A stretch of 59,983 bases of DNA. Source: Halobacteriales archaeon QS_3_64_16. Lineage in GTDB: Archaea > Halobacteriota > Halobacteria > Halobacteriales > Halococcaceae. Each line of letters begins with the position of its first letter. The stretch's first letter is position 1. The DNA is taken from assembly GCA_003021705.1 (NCBI GenBank), contig PXRJ01000061.1:1-59983 (forward strand), in the 5' to 3' direction. The notes beneath the pieces are model-generated. The model was not told the origin of the DNA. It did not search any database and saw only the letters and a program-made list of their open reading frames with translations. Below, piece after piece: positions 16,975 through 26,228 of this stretch. The position numbers were made by a program, and so were the translations under genes.

Positions 16975-18687
16975 CTACTCGAGATAGCCGAGCCCACGGA
17001 GCCGGTTTTCGACGTCCTCGAACTCCTCTTCGTCGGCCACCGCCTCGTCGGTCCCATCACGACCGGGACCGGAGCCGGCATCCTCGTCGCGGTCACTGGC
17101 CCTCGCCTCGGCGGCGTACTCGCGCGTTTCTATCGGGCGCTCAGTGGTCGGTGATCCGTCGGCGAAGATCTCGCTTAGCACGCGCCCGTCAGTATCGTGT
17201 GGGATTCCCTGGCCCAGCCCGTGCAGTACAGTCGGCGCGACATCGACGACGGCGGCATCCGCGGGGGAAGAACCCGGCGCGACGTCCGGTCCATACGCGA
17301 AGAAGATCCCCTCAGGGTGGTGGTCTGCGTCGTGGACCCCTTCCGCGGAGAAGCGTGTGTCGTACAGTCCAAGCGAGGGTTTGTACCCCTCGCTCGCTTC
17401 GAGCACGAGATCCGGCGAGCGGTCGTCGGTCGGGAACAGATCCGCACCGTCGTGGACGGTCAGTGCTTTCTCACCGGTCGCGGGATCGGTGACGCTCGAG
17501 AGCACCTCGGCGACCGCGCGCTTTTTCGATTCGCGGTCGGCGGGGTCGACTGGACCGGTAGCGAAGCGCTCGGCGTCATTAATATAGAGGTTCCCGGAGC
17601 CGTGGACGAACGCCTCGGTGCGGGTGTAATCGACGTCGTGGAGCTCGTGGCCCCCCGGGATCTGATCGGCGATTCGTTCGACGAGCGAGCGCGGGAGCAC
17701 GGAAACGAGGTCCTCGTCGTCGATACCGACGCGGGAGAGCAGGTTCATGACCCGGGATTTACTCAGTCCGACTCGTGAGAGGGTACTCCGGGTCCCGGTT
17801 GCTTCCTTCTCGTAGAGAAAGCCTTCCTCGCGTAGGATCGTGTTCACGTAGACGTACTTCTCGATCGGGGCGAAACCGTGATCCGAGACGACGTAGACCG
17901 TCGTGTTCTCGTCGGCCTGGGCGAGGACTTCTCCGAGGATCGCATCGAGGTCCTTGTAGTGATCGAGCAGGACCTCCTCGTTCCACAGCAGGTGCTGGAG
18001 GCGATCGGGCTCGGTGTAGACGAAGAAAAAGAGTCGCCAGTCGCGTTTCATTAGTAGGCGCATCAACCGCTTGCGCGCACTCAGCAGCGAGGCGAGCGCC
18101 GGGCGAAATTCCTGTGGCCGGTCGCGATACTTGTTCCAGTCCAGCCCGGTCCGGTACTCCGGGATTCGGTCTTTTAGTTCCGCAGCGAGTTCGGGAGGAT
18201 GGGTTGCCCGCTCGTCGATCGCGGGCGAGAGCATGCCGGTGACCATCGCCCCGTCGATCTCGCCCGCGGGGTAGGTCATCGGGACGTTTCCCGCGACCGC
18301 GGGCGAGACTATCTCCCAGAGCGCGGGTCGAGAGACGCTACTGCCGGTATTGAGGCGATGACGGTATTCGGGCAGGAGTCCCCGGAAGGAGTAGACCCCG
18401 TGTTTGTCCGGCCAGACCCCCGTCGCGATCGAGGGCCAGGCCAGTGCCGTGTTCGCCGGGCGCGTGCTCTCTAAGCTCCCGGCCGCTCCGTCCTCGAAGA
18501 GCGTAGCGAAGTGGGGCAACTCCCCCGCCTCGGCCCACCGTTCGATCAGGTTCCAGGGGATGCCATCCAGTCCCAGCACGAATGCTCGGTTCGTTCCGTC
18601 GCCGTTGGTCTCGTCGGTCTCATCGGTTCCACTCGTCCCCTCGGATTCATCCGTTCGGTCGGTATCTGCGGTCGTCGTATCGTCCAT
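16975..18687 (-). CDS. Alkaline-phosphatase-superfamily phosphodiesterase/phosphotransferase, paralog 1
   Basis: Type I phosphodiesterase/nucleotide pyrophosphatase-like protein of 570 residues. The first metal Asp is in VLGLDGIP near residue 40. The nucleophile is probably the Thr of NTALAWPSIATG near 80. Metal ligands appear as VSDHGF and as HHPEG near 460. No signal peptide or membrane helix is seen, so it probably acts in the cytosol on nucleotide-sugar or lipid-linked intermediates. The first 30 residues and a stretch near the C-terminus are Asp/Glu/Thr-rich linkers. It ends in RLRGLGYLE, a tail shared with the other two paralogs here. The ATG at 18687 is preferred to a GTG at 18711. Confidence 0.88.
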   Translation of the reverse strand: MDDTTTADTDRTDESEGTSGTDETDETNGDGTNRAFVLGLDGIPWNLIERWAEAGELPHFATLFEDGAAGSLESTRPANTALAWPSIATGVWPDKHGVYSFRGLLPEYRHRLNTGSSVSRPALWEIVSPAVAGNVPMTYPAGEIDGAMVTGMLSPAIDERATHPPELAAELKDRIPEYRTGLDWNKYRDRPQEFRPALASLLSARKRLMRLLMKRDWRLFFFVYTEPDRLQHLLWNEEVLLDHYKDLDAILGEVLAQADENTTVYVVSDHGFAPIEKYVYVNTILREEGFLYEKEATGTRSTLSRVGLSKSRVMNLLSRVGIDDEDLVSVLPRSLVERIADQIPGGHELHDVDYTRTEAFVHGSGNLYINDAERFATGPVDPADRESKKRAVAEVLSSVTDPATGEKALTVHDGADLFPTDDRSPDLVLEASEGYKPSLGLYDTRFSAEGVHDADHHPEGIFFAYGPDVAPGSSPADAAVVDVAPTVLHGLGQGIPHDTDGRVLSEIFADGSPTTERPIETREYAAEARASDRDEDAGSGPGRDGTDEAVADEEEFEDVENRLRGLGYLE

Positions 18688-18932
18688 GATGAGTGTCCCT
18701 CGGAGAGCCACCCCAGCCGCTCTGTGAGAGTGCGCCGGCCGGGGTGACGATCGCCTGTCGGTACGCTGTGACTGGTTGTACTCATACGTTGCGATATTTC
18801 AACGGCGTCGTCGATCCGAACCGAGCGCTACGAACCGGAACCCGATCGGTCCACGAAAGGCGGGCAGCGATCGATACGTCTCAACCCCCCAGTTCCGACT
18901 TACCAGGCACCGGTCGGTCTCGCCGTCGGGTC

Positions 18933-20960
18933 TTACTGGTGGACGACCGACGACAAAGTCGGGATTTCGGGGGTGATGACAGGCAAATAGCTCGGGCTCG
19001 CGCTCGCGGCGTCGGGCGGGTCGAGCGGCATGGCCGTCCCGGTCAGTCGTTCGGCGGCGTCCGTGCTCGTCCCGACGTCACCCGGCGGAGCGGCGCGTCG
19101 GGCCGGGGCACTGGAGTTGTTCGGGAGGCTATCGACGTAGTGGAGGTAGACCGAATCGCTGGCCTGGACTCGGTGGACCCCCGGCTGGCGCGACAGCGAG
19201 TCGAACTGGCGTGTACTGAAGCGCAACTGACTGAACACCTCGAGCTCCCGAACGACATCCGCGCCCGTATAGAGGAAGTAGCGATCGTCTCCGGACTCCT
19301 CGCCCAACTGGACGTCACGTATACGGGTGATGTTCTCGCCGTAGAATCCCTGCTCGGAGTAGCGGCTCGATTCGACGCCTTCGACCCCGACGATCGCGTC
19401 CCTGAAGCGCCACGGTCCATCCCGAATGCCGAAGATCTCGATGCTCCGGTTCTGGTGTTCGAAAGCCGTCTCGTAGCCACTGATACGGTTGTCGCTCACG
19501 TGTCCGCTCGCCTGGAAGATATACGGCGATGGATACATCACCGCAGCCGAGAGCACGAGCATGAATCCGAGTACCAACACCGTCGCGAGCCGGATCCGTT
19601 CGGGCGCGAGCATCTCCGAGAGGGCAGCGACGTACCGGTGGATCGCGATCGCACCGAGAATCGTCGTGATCACCATAATAAAGGCGAGATTCCTGAAAAA
19701 GAGGTTCGAAGCGACGCCGATGAAAAAGGCAAACGAGTAGGGAACGAGGACGATCAGCCCAACCGAGAGATAGCGAAGCAATCCGGTAGTATCGGGATCG
19801 AACTGCTCGTTGTCCCCGAGTAGGCTGATGAGCATGAGCAACGCGACCAGAGCGGCAAAGAGCGCCGAGACGAAAAAGAGCTTGAGGAAGATCTCGGTGA
19901 CGCTGGCACCGATCGCCGCCAGCGAGCCGCCGCGTTGCTGGACGATCGCTGCGGCGTCGTCGCTGCTTTGGAGGAAGATCCCGGCGACCTCGGTGAGGAT
20001 CGTCCCGAAGGTCCGGACGAAGGTCTCGCGCGTGCCCGCCCAGAGCAAGAAAGCGAGCGAAATGAAGGTCGTCTGGCCATAGAGCGTGCGGTGGGCTCGG
20101 ATCCGGTCGCCGATACCGTAGCGGTGGGAGACGAACTGGACGATCGAGATAGTGACGAAGAGGAGGATCACGCTTGCGGCCTGCTGGGGGTGATAGACGA
20201 TCGTAGCCAGCGAGGCGAGTGCGAGCAGTACCGATACCGTCGGGATCGAGTCGAACGCGCCCGGCCGCGAGCCCGATTCGGGGGTCGCGAGCAGGAACTG
20301 AACGAGCAAATAGAGCAGTAGCGGCGAGAAGAAGACTGCGTCGGTGATCGGGTGTGGGGAGTAATGCGTGGCGATCTGGTTGAGCGGCAAGACGAGAAAG
20401 GCGGCGAAGACGCCAATGAGCATGGCGCCGTCCTGGCCGGTGATCGCCCGGACGCAAAGCGGGGTAAAGAGGAATAACACGAGGATCATACAGACCACGA
20501 AGAGCATGATCGACCGATTGGTCGAGAAGCCCACGATGCGATGGAAGAAGATCGATACCGTATGCAAGCCCGGATAGAACAGGCCGAACGCACCCAACGA
20601 TCCCTCGATAATATCCCGCACCCATCCCAGGTGAGTCAGCGAATCACCCGTCCCGATGAAGTAATACCCCCGCATCAGTGGTATCGAGGCCACGGCGAGC
20701 ATGCTGCTCCCGCCCAGCACGAGGCTCGCGGTGCTCAGATATCCTCGGGGGGCATAAAAAGAGACGAACAGCGAGATCGCCATCGCGACGCCCAGTCCGA
20801 GCCAGAACACCGTCGGCGTCGCCGCGTAGATATCGACCTCGTACTCGGTCGCCGGCGAGAGGTACGCGCCGAGTACCGCCACGGCGACCGCGAGGTAGCC
20901 GATGGTAAGCACTGCTTTGTACCGCCTGTCCGCTCGGTTCGCTGTACCGGCGTAGCTCAT
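18933..20960 (-). CDS. Large multi-spanning membrane protein, GT-C-like
   Basis: A 675-residue protein with about 12-14 transmembrane helices in the first 480 residues, then a 190-residue extracytoplasmic domain. After helix 3 it has YYFIGTGDSLTHLGWVRDI, an acidic loop of the kind that carries catalytic Asp in GT-C glycosyltransferases. It also has THYSPHPITDAVFF in a later loop. The C-terminal domain contains RYFLYTGADVVRELEVF and ends in a Pro/Ala/Ser-rich tail. The family occurs in haloarchaeal polysaccharide clusters without an assigned role. It may be a glycosyltransferase, a polymerase or a ligase. Its promoter region is shared with the divergent GT4 gene. Confidence 0.82.
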   Translation of the reverse strand: MSYAGTANRADRRYKAVLTIGYLAVAVAVLGAYLSPATEYEVDIYAATPTVFWLGLGVAMAISLFVSFYAPRGYLSTASLVLGGSSMLAVASIPLMRGYYFIGTGDSLTHLGWVRDIIEGSLGAFGLFYPGLHTVSIFFHRIVGFSTNRSIMLFVVCMILVLFLFTPLCVRAITGQDGAMLIGVFAAFLVLPLNQIATHYSPHPITDAVFFSPLLLYLLVQFLLATPESGSRPGAFDSIPTVSVLLALASLATIVYHPQQAASVILLFVTISIVQFVSHRYGIGDRIRAHRTLYGQTTFISLAFLLWAGTRETFVRTFGTILTEVAGIFLQSSDDAAAIVQQRGGSLAAIGASVTEIFLKLFFVSALFAALVALLMLISLLGDNEQFDPDTTGLLRYLSVGLIVLVPYSFAFFIGVASNLFFRNLAFIMVITTILGAIAIHRYVAALSEMLAPERIRLATVLVLGFMLVLSAAVMYPSPYIFQASGHVSDNRISGYETAFEHQNRSIEIFGIRDGPWRFRDAIVGVEGVESSRYSEQGFYGENITRIRDVQLGEESGDDRYFLYTGADVVRELEVFSQLRFSTRQFDSLSRQPGVHRVQASDSVYLHYVDSLPNNSSAPARRAAPPGDVGTSTDAAERLTGTAMPLDPPDAASASPSYLPVITPEIPTLSSVVHQ

Positions 20961-21021
20961 AGGGAAACGAGGTGATGATACGACAGTCGGCTCGTCGTCC
21001 TCTCGTACTCGGCGAGCCTTG

Positions 21022-21027
21022 TTATAA
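21022..21027. promoter_or_regulatory. Bidirectional TATA element (TTATAA)
   Basis: The palindromic TTATAA lies in the 149-bp region between the divergent membrane-protein gene (start 20960) and the GT4 gene (start 21110). It could serve either strand, leaving leaders of roughly 35-60 nt. Confidence 0.35.
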
Positions 21028-21109
21028 GTTCCTTACTAACCCGCGCGCCGCTTCGACCGGCCGGCAGGTGGCGGTGGGGTTATGAGGACCCGACCGCGAA
21101 CGCGAGACG

Positions 21110-22378
21110 ATGGGGCCCCTCACCGGCGCTCGCCGCCTCGCGAACTGTCGTTCGTTTCTCCAGGTCGCCACAGACATCGTTCGCCGGCTCCGCTCGGTCT
21201 CCGGTACTGGAACCGAGCGACGAGCGGAAACCGAGGATGGTGACTGCGATCGAGGAGAGGAGGAGATCGAAAGCGAGTTCGATCGGGACGGGAGACCGGC
21301 CGAGCGACGGCAACTGCGAGTGCTTCTGGTCGGACCGGTGCAGGCAACGGGCGGGATCGCCCGCTACATCGGGGAACTCCGGGGACGGCTCCCCGAGTCG
21401 GTCGCGGTTGCGGTCTACGACACGGCCGCCCCGCCGGGATCGGGCCCTATTCGGTTCGCCCGCGGGGCGCTCGGAGCGCTTCTCGATGCGCTTCGCTTTC
21501 TCTTCCACGATCGGCCCGACGTGCTCCACGTCCACACCGCAGAGAACTACAGCTTCCTCCGCAAGTCCGTCTACGTGCTGCTGGGGCGCTATGTTTGGGG
21601 TAAGCCCGTTATACTACACGTCCACGGGCCGACCTTCGATCGCTTCGTCGCCGAGGCCGCCGCTCCCCTCCGAGTGCTTCAACGGGTGGTCTTCGCGGCG
21701 AGCGCGCGGATCGTCGTCCTCTCGCCGTACTGGGAGGAAGCGCTTTCCGCGCGCCTGCCAGCCGGGAAGACGGTCGTGCTGCCCAACGCCATCGATACCG
21801 GCGAGTACGAGCCACGCTTCGACGCCGAGCCGCCCCATATCGTTTTCGTCGCGAACCACGTCCCTCGGAAGGGGATCAGGGAGTTCGCCGACGCGATCGT
21901 CCGAGTGCTCGATACCGGCGCGGACTGTCGAGTGAGCATCGCTGGCAGCGGGCCGCTCGAGGGCTACGCCGCGGAGCTCGCGGAGCGCTACCCCGAGGTC
22001 GAGTACCTGGGGTTCGTCTCGGAAGAAGAGAAACGCGAGCTGCTCTGTACGGCGTCGATCTACGTCCTGCCGGCGTACGCCGAGGGGCTGCCCATCGGCG
22101 TGCTCGAAGGGATGGCCGGCGGGAACGCGATCGTCGGAACGGCGGTCGGGGGCGTGCCGGACCTTATCGACGAGAACGGCGGCCGTCTCATCGCGCCACG
22201 CGATCCCGAGGCGCTCGCCGACGCCCTCGAAGCGCTCGTCACCGCGCCGGAGGAGGGACGGCAGATGGGCCATCACAACGCCGAAGCCGTCGAACAGTAC
22301 ACCTGGGAACGAGTCATCCCACAGTTGACCGATCTCTACGCGACGGTCGCCGAGGAATCGTGGCCCGAACGGCCGTGA
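21110..22378 (+). CDS. Glycosyltransferase family 4
   Basis: A GT-B-fold retaining glycosyltransferase of 422 residues. The first 70 residues are basic then acidic and probably disordered. The catalytic part starts at LRVLLVGPVQATGGIARY. The sugar-nucleotide domain shows FVANHVPRKGI near residue 245, AGSGPL near 282 and the E-x7-E motif in EGLPIGVLEGMAGG near 324-337. It transfers a sugar from a nucleotide donor at the cytosolic side. It precedes the DUF354 gene by 90 bp in the same direction. The ATG at 21110 is the first in frame, but a start nearer residue 70 is possible. Confidence 0.88.
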   Translation: MGPLTGARRLANCRSFLQVATDIVRRLRSVSGTGTERRAETEDGDCDRGEEEIESEFDRDGRPAERRQLRVLLVGPVQATGGIARYIGELRGRLPESVAVAVYDTAAPPGSGPIRFARGALGALLDALRFLFHDRPDVLHVHTAENYSFLRKSVYVLLGRYVWGKPVILHVHGPTFDRFVAEAAAPLRVLQRVVFAASARIVVLSPYWEEALSARLPAGKTVVLPNAIDTGEYEPRFDAEPPHIVFVANHVPRKGIREFADAIVRVLDTGADCRVSIAGSGPLEGYAAELAERYPEVEYLGFVSEEEKRELLCTASIYVLPAYAEGLPIGVLEGMAGGNAIVGTAVGGVPDLIDENGGRLIAPRDPEALADALEALVTAPEEGRQMGHHNAEAVEQYTWERVIPQLTDLYATVAEESWPERP

Positions 22379-22443
22379 TCAAACGGCCCGTAGCTGCCGG
22401 CGAGACGGCCCGAGGTCCGGTTCGTATCGGGAGTTAGACAAGG

Positions 22444-22450
22444 TTTTTAC
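22444..22450 (+). promoter_or_regulatory. TATA-like element of the DUF354 gene
   Basis: The sequence TTTTTAC lies about 23 nt before the ATG at 22469 and favours that start over a GTG at 22523. Confidence 0.4.
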
Positions 22451-22468
22451 TTCCTCACCCGAAGCAGA

Positions 22469-23608
22469 ATGCACGATGACCCTCCATCACACGGGGAAGG
22501 ATGCGACCGACGGGGTGGTGACGTGAAGTACCTCTTCTTTACGAACACGCCTGCTCACGTACATCTCTACAAGCACGCCGTCAGGGAGTTACGGGACCGG
22601 GGTCACGACGTACTGGTTCTCGGCCGGGATTACGGCTGTACGGAGGCCTTACTCGAGTACTACGATCTGCCCTACCGGATCTACGGCAGCTGTGAGACAA
22701 CGAAGTGGTCCCTGTTCAGGTCGCTGCCCGGTCACTACGTAGAGATCGCAAAGCAGGTCCGCCGGTACGACCCCGATCTGATCTTCGGCATGGGAGCGTA
22801 TTCAGCCCATGCCGGCGTGCTCGCGGGCGCTCCGGTGGTCCTCCTGCTCGATTCAGAGCCGACCGGCCTCGATCACGCCATCTCCCAGCCCTTCGCGAAA
22901 CTCGTGCTCACGCCACACGCCTTCGGGAAGGATCTCGGGACGAACCACTACCGCTTCCGGGGGTTCAAGGAGTGTGCCTACCTCCACCCCGCGGTCTACG
23001 AGCCCCAGGTCGACGTCCGGGAGGCCCTGGGAGTCGGTCCCGAGGAGAAGTACGCCATTCTCCGGCTGAACGCCTTTGGTTCCCATCACGACGTGAGTCA
23101 CTCCGGTCTCACTCCCGAGCGCCGCCGCGCGCTGATCGAGCGCCTCGCGGAGCACGCGACCGTCTTCGTCTCCGACGAAGGCCACTCGATGGACTTCGAG
23201 GGAGTAGACGCTCGCCCCTTCGACCTCCATCCCGGTCTCATGCACGACGCGCTCGCCGAAGCCCATCTGTTAGTCGCGGATACCCAGACGATGGTCACCG
23301 AAGCCGCCCTACTGGGGACGCCAGCAATCCGCTCGAACAGCTTCGTCGGGGCGGAGGACATGGGCAACTTCCTTGAGCTCGAGCGTAACGACCTCATCTA
23401 TAATATCGCGGATTTCGATGGAGTGATCGAGAAAGCGATCGAACTCGTCGCCGACGATTCGGTTCCCGAGATCTGGCGCGAGCGCCGCGACGCCTACATG
23501 GCCGACAAAACGGACCTAACGAAGTTGATCGTCGACGTCGCGCTCAACGGGGCCGTCCCGGAGCGGATCGAGGGCCTCGCCGAACGGCCCTTGCTCCGAC
23601 CGGCCTGA
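22469..23608 (+). CDS. DUF354 protein, GT-B-like predicted glycosyltransferase
   Basis: A 379-residue protein of the DUF354 family, distantly related to UDP-GlcNAc 2-epimerases and GT-B transferases. It starts its first Rossmann domain at VKYLFFTNTPAHVHLYKH and has ILRLNAFGSHHDV near residue 195, then SDEGH and DTQTMVTEAALLGTPAI near 275. The last motif matches the ligand-binding region of the epimerase-like fold. In archaeal glycan clusters DUF354 genes sit with sugar-modifying genes. The function is unproven. The ATG at 22469 is favoured by a TATA-like element; starting at the GTG at 22523 would remove 18 polar residues. Confidence 0.85.
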   Translation: MHDDPPSHGEGCDRRGGDVKYLFFTNTPAHVHLYKHAVRELRDRGHDVLVLGRDYGCTEALLEYYDLPYRIYGSCETTKWSLFRSLPGHYVEIAKQVRRYDPDLIFGMGAYSAHAGVLAGAPVVLLLDSEPTGLDHAISQPFAKLVLTPHAFGKDLGTNHYRFRGFKECAYLHPAVYEPQVDVREALGVGPEEKYAILRLNAFGSHHDVSHSGLTPERRRALIERLAEHATVFVSDEGHSMDFEGVDARPFDLHPGLMHDALAEAHLLVADTQTMVTEAALLGTPAIRSNSFVGAEDMGNFLELERNDLIYNIADFDGVIEKAIELVADDSVPEIWRERRDAYMADKTDLTKLIVDVALNGAVPERIEGLAERPLLRPA

Positions 23609-23740
23609 GTGGACCGTCGATCCTCCGGTTCTCGGGTCTGTTCCCCGCGCGGTCGAATCCGGTCAGTGGTTGGCGACGCCGACGGCGTGAACACTCGATC
23701 GGACGTAGTTTAGGTGCCCCTCTCATCCGGTCGAGCGCTA

Positions 23741-24940
23741 ATGGTCGCTGCGGGACAACTGGGAATCCTTCTGGTCGCCGGTATCGCGAGTTTCTTCATG
23801 GCGTGGACGATCGGAGCCGGCTCCTCGGGGTCGACGCCCTTCGCCCCGGCGGTCGGCGCGAACGCCATCTCGGTGATGCGGGCGGGCTTCGTCGTCGGCC
23901 TGTTGGGCTTTGCCGGCGCGGTCCTCCAGGGTGCGAACGTCGCCGGTACGGTCGGCACGGGGCTGGTCGGCGGGGTCACCTTCACAGCGACGGCGGCCAC
24001 GATACTACTCCTGCTCGCCGCGGGCTTGGTTGCGATCGGCGTCTTTACCGGCTACCCGATCGCGACGGCCTTCACAGTTACTGGAGCGGTCGTCGGCGTC
24101 GGACTGGGACTCGGTGGCGAGCCCGTCTGGCCGGCCTACGTCGAGATTGTCGCTCTCTGGGTGCTCGTTCCCTTTCTCGGCGGTGGGGTCGCCTACGCCA
24201 CCGCACGAGTGCTCAGGAGCGACCGGGTCCCCGAACGCTATGCCCTCCCGCCGCTTGGCTTCCTCGTTGGTCTCTTGATCGCGAACGTCCCCTTTTCGCT
24301 GCTTGGCTCCGGGGAGGGAGGCGAGTCGGTCGCGGGCGCGATAGCCGCCGGCCTCGGGCTTCCGGTTTCGGAGTCGGTCGGACGATTCGGCGTCTCCCTG
24401 CTCCTCGCTGCGGGCCTCGCGGGCGTGCTCGCGTGGGACCTCCGGTCGGATATCGAGGGGGGCCAGCGACACTTCCTGTTGGCTCTCGGTGGTTTGGTCG
24501 CCTTCTCGGCGGGAGGGAGTCAGGTAGGCCTGGCGGTCGGGCCGCTGCTCGCAGCGCTGGCCGGGAGTTCGCTGTCGGTCACCGTTCCCCTGGTGGGGCT
24601 ACTCGTCTTCGGCGGGCTCGGACTCCTCGTCGGGTCCTGGACCGGCGCGCCGCGGATGATCAAAGCGATCTCGCAGGATTACTCCTCGCTCGGACCCCGG
24701 CGGTCGATCGCCGCGCTGATCCCCTCCTTCGCGATCGCCCAGACCGCGGTACTGCTCGGGATTCCGGTCTCGTTCAACGAGATCATCGTCAGCGCCGTCG
24801 TGGGCAGCGGCCTCGCGGCCGGCAACGCCGGTGTCAGCAAACGGAAGATGGGCTATACGGTCCTGGCGTGGATCGGCTCGCTGGCGCTCGCGCTCGCGAT
24901 CGGCTACGGCGCGATCAGTGCCGTCGAAGTAGTGGTCTGA
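23741..24940 (+). CDS. PiT-family inorganic phosphate transporter
   Basis: Membrane protein of 399 residues with about ten to eleven helices. It has the two PiT signatures: GANAISVMRAGFVVG near residues 39-54, where PiT proteins have GANDxAN-like sequence, and SGLAAGNAGVSKRKMGYT near the end. It probably takes up phosphate with a cation. A cytoplasmic loop, found in many PiT proteins, is short here. Its place in a glycan region with three AlkP-superfamily genes is worth noting, but may be chance. The ATG at 23741 is preferred to a GTG at 23714, because an A/T-rich GTTTAG lies about 30 nt upstream of it. Confidence 0.88.
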   Translation: MVAAGQLGILLVAGIASFFMAWTIGAGSSGSTPFAPAVGANAISVMRAGFVVGLLGFAGAVLQGANVAGTVGTGLVGGVTFTATAATILLLLAAGLVAIGVFTGYPIATAFTVTGAVVGVGLGLGGEPVWPAYVEIVALWVLVPFLGGGVAYATARVLRSDRVPERYALPPLGFLVGLLIANVPFSLLGSGEGGESVAGAIAAGLGLPVSESVGRFGVSLLLAAGLAGVLAWDLRSDIEGGQRHFLLALGGLVAFSAGGSQVGLAVGPLLAALAGSSLSVTVPLVGLLVFGGLGLLVGSWTGAPRMIKAISQDYSSLGPRRSIAALIPSFAIAQTAVLLGIPVSFNEIIVSAVVGSGLAAGNAGVSKRKMGYTVLAWIGSLALALAIGYGAISAVEVVV

Positions 24941-25021
24941 GCGGTTCCAGCGACGATCGGTTCTATGGTCGAGCGATCCAAGCGACGGCTCGGCGAAATG
25001 TCGGACCGCGAAGGCCTGCTT

Positions 25022-26080
25022 TCACAACAACGAGTTGACCCGCTCGTAGGCCGTCTTCGCGAGGGTCATCTGCGGGCCGGCGGACTCGATCGTGTAGTAG
25101 TGGGCGAGATCGGCACCGAACTTCGCCTTGTACTGGCAGAGCCGTTCGGTGTTCGCGCCGACGAGGTCGTAGCACTCGACCGACGCGATCGGGCCGTCCT
25201 CGCTTCCGCTCCTATCATTACCTCCGTCCTCGGTCCCGGCCTCCGCGACGTCGCGGATGACGCGCCAGTGCAGTAGACTGTTGACGCTCACGCCGTCGTG
25301 GGTGGTACGAACGCCGCCGAGCCAGTAGTACGCACAGTCGTTCGAGTAAAGCACGATGATCCCGCCGAGGAATCGACCCTGGGCGGTTTCCGCGGTGTAG
25401 ACCCGGTACCGGCCCTCATCGTCGAGCGCGCCGAGCAGATCGCGGACGTACTCCCAGCTCGAACCCATCTCCTCGTCCTGTTCGGCATAGCGCGCAGCGG
25501 TGTGCCAGTAGACGGCTTCGGCGGCCTCGATACCCTCCCGCGAGACCACGACGTCGGCGTCCCCGCCGTCGCGGATCTCCCGCCGGAGGCTCTTGCTGAA
25601 CGAACTCAGCAGGTCACCGGGCGAGTCCTCGACCGGGAGCCGGTAGGTAAACGCCGCATCGACGTCGAAACCGGCCCATCGGTAGGGCCGCGGATCGTTG
25701 TAGGTCGGTGCACCCACCGCCCGGAAGAGCGTCCGGGAACCGTCGGCGTCGAGCGCTTCTACTATTTTCTCGGCGAACTCGCCGTTCTGTTTCTCCCGTT
25801 TGCGCCGCTTCGGGCTCTGGGGCATGAGGATCGGCCCGAGATGGGGAACGTTGAATCCCGGCGGTGGCGAGGAGCACATTGCCGATCCCAGCGGACCCCG
25901 TCGGACGAACAGGGGAAACAAGGCTACCGGCTGGTCGCCGTTGAACCCCCCGAGCAAGTGGAGATCGCCGGCCGCGTGGTCGTCGAGTACCGATAGCGCC
26001 GGAGCGGTATGAAAGACTTCGAACCCCGAACTGGGGAGGGCGTCAGCCCACTTCTCAAGTGTGAGTCGTTCTAGTTCCAT
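25022..26080 (-). CDS. FemAB-like GNAT acyltransferase, paralog 1
   Basis: A 351-residue protein with two GNAT-like halves, as in the FemAB/lipid II glycyltransferase family. FemAB enzymes move amino acids from aminoacyl-tRNA to an amino group on a precursor; other members use other acyl donors. Visible marks are FHTAPALSVL near residue 20, FSKSLRREIRDG near 180 and GGIIVLYSNDCAYYWLGG near 250. The end VGANTERLCQYKAKFGADL is shared with the second paralog at 39353. It lies 148 bp after the deacetylase gene of the sugar operon, on the same strand. The substrate is unknown; archaea have no murein. Confidence 0.88.
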   Translation of the reverse strand: MELERLTLEKWADALPSSGFEVFHTAPALSVLDDHAAGDLHLLGGFNGDQPVALFPLFVRRGPLGSAMCSSPPPGFNVPHLGPILMPQSPKRRKREKQNGEFAEKIVEALDADGSRTLFRAVGAPTYNDPRPYRWAGFDVDAAFTYRLPVEDSPGDLLSSFSKSLRREIRDGGDADVVVSREGIEAAEAVYWHTAARYAEQDEEMGSSWEYVRDLLGALDDEGRYRVYTAETAQGRFLGGIIVLYSNDCAYYWLGGVRTTHDGVSVNSLLHWRVIRDVAEAGTEDGGNDRSGSEDGPIASVECYDLVGANTERLCQYKAKFGADLAHYYTIESAGPQMTLAKTAYERVNSLL

Positions 26081-26228
26081 AGTACTGAAATCAGCCCGTG
26101 AGAGGGTCGTCTCCACATCGATGGGGAGCGAAACAAAGTCCTGTCGCTTCGGACGTCAGGGTCGTCCCGTCGAGTCCCGGACCTCTCGGGTGCAGCGAGG
26201 CGGCGATCGATCGCCACCCTGTAGTCGG

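Noticed and set aside
18693..19823. 376-codon plus-strand frame antisense to the 675-residue membrane gene
   Set aside because: Arg/Asp-rich with no family signature; the opposite strand codes for a clear membrane protein.
19315..20625. 436-codon shifted frame in the same region
   Set aside because: Arg/Pro/His-rich shadow of the membrane gene.
23803..25038. 411-codon frame overlapping the PiT gene
   Set aside because: Arg-rich and without helices, while the other frame has PiT signatures.
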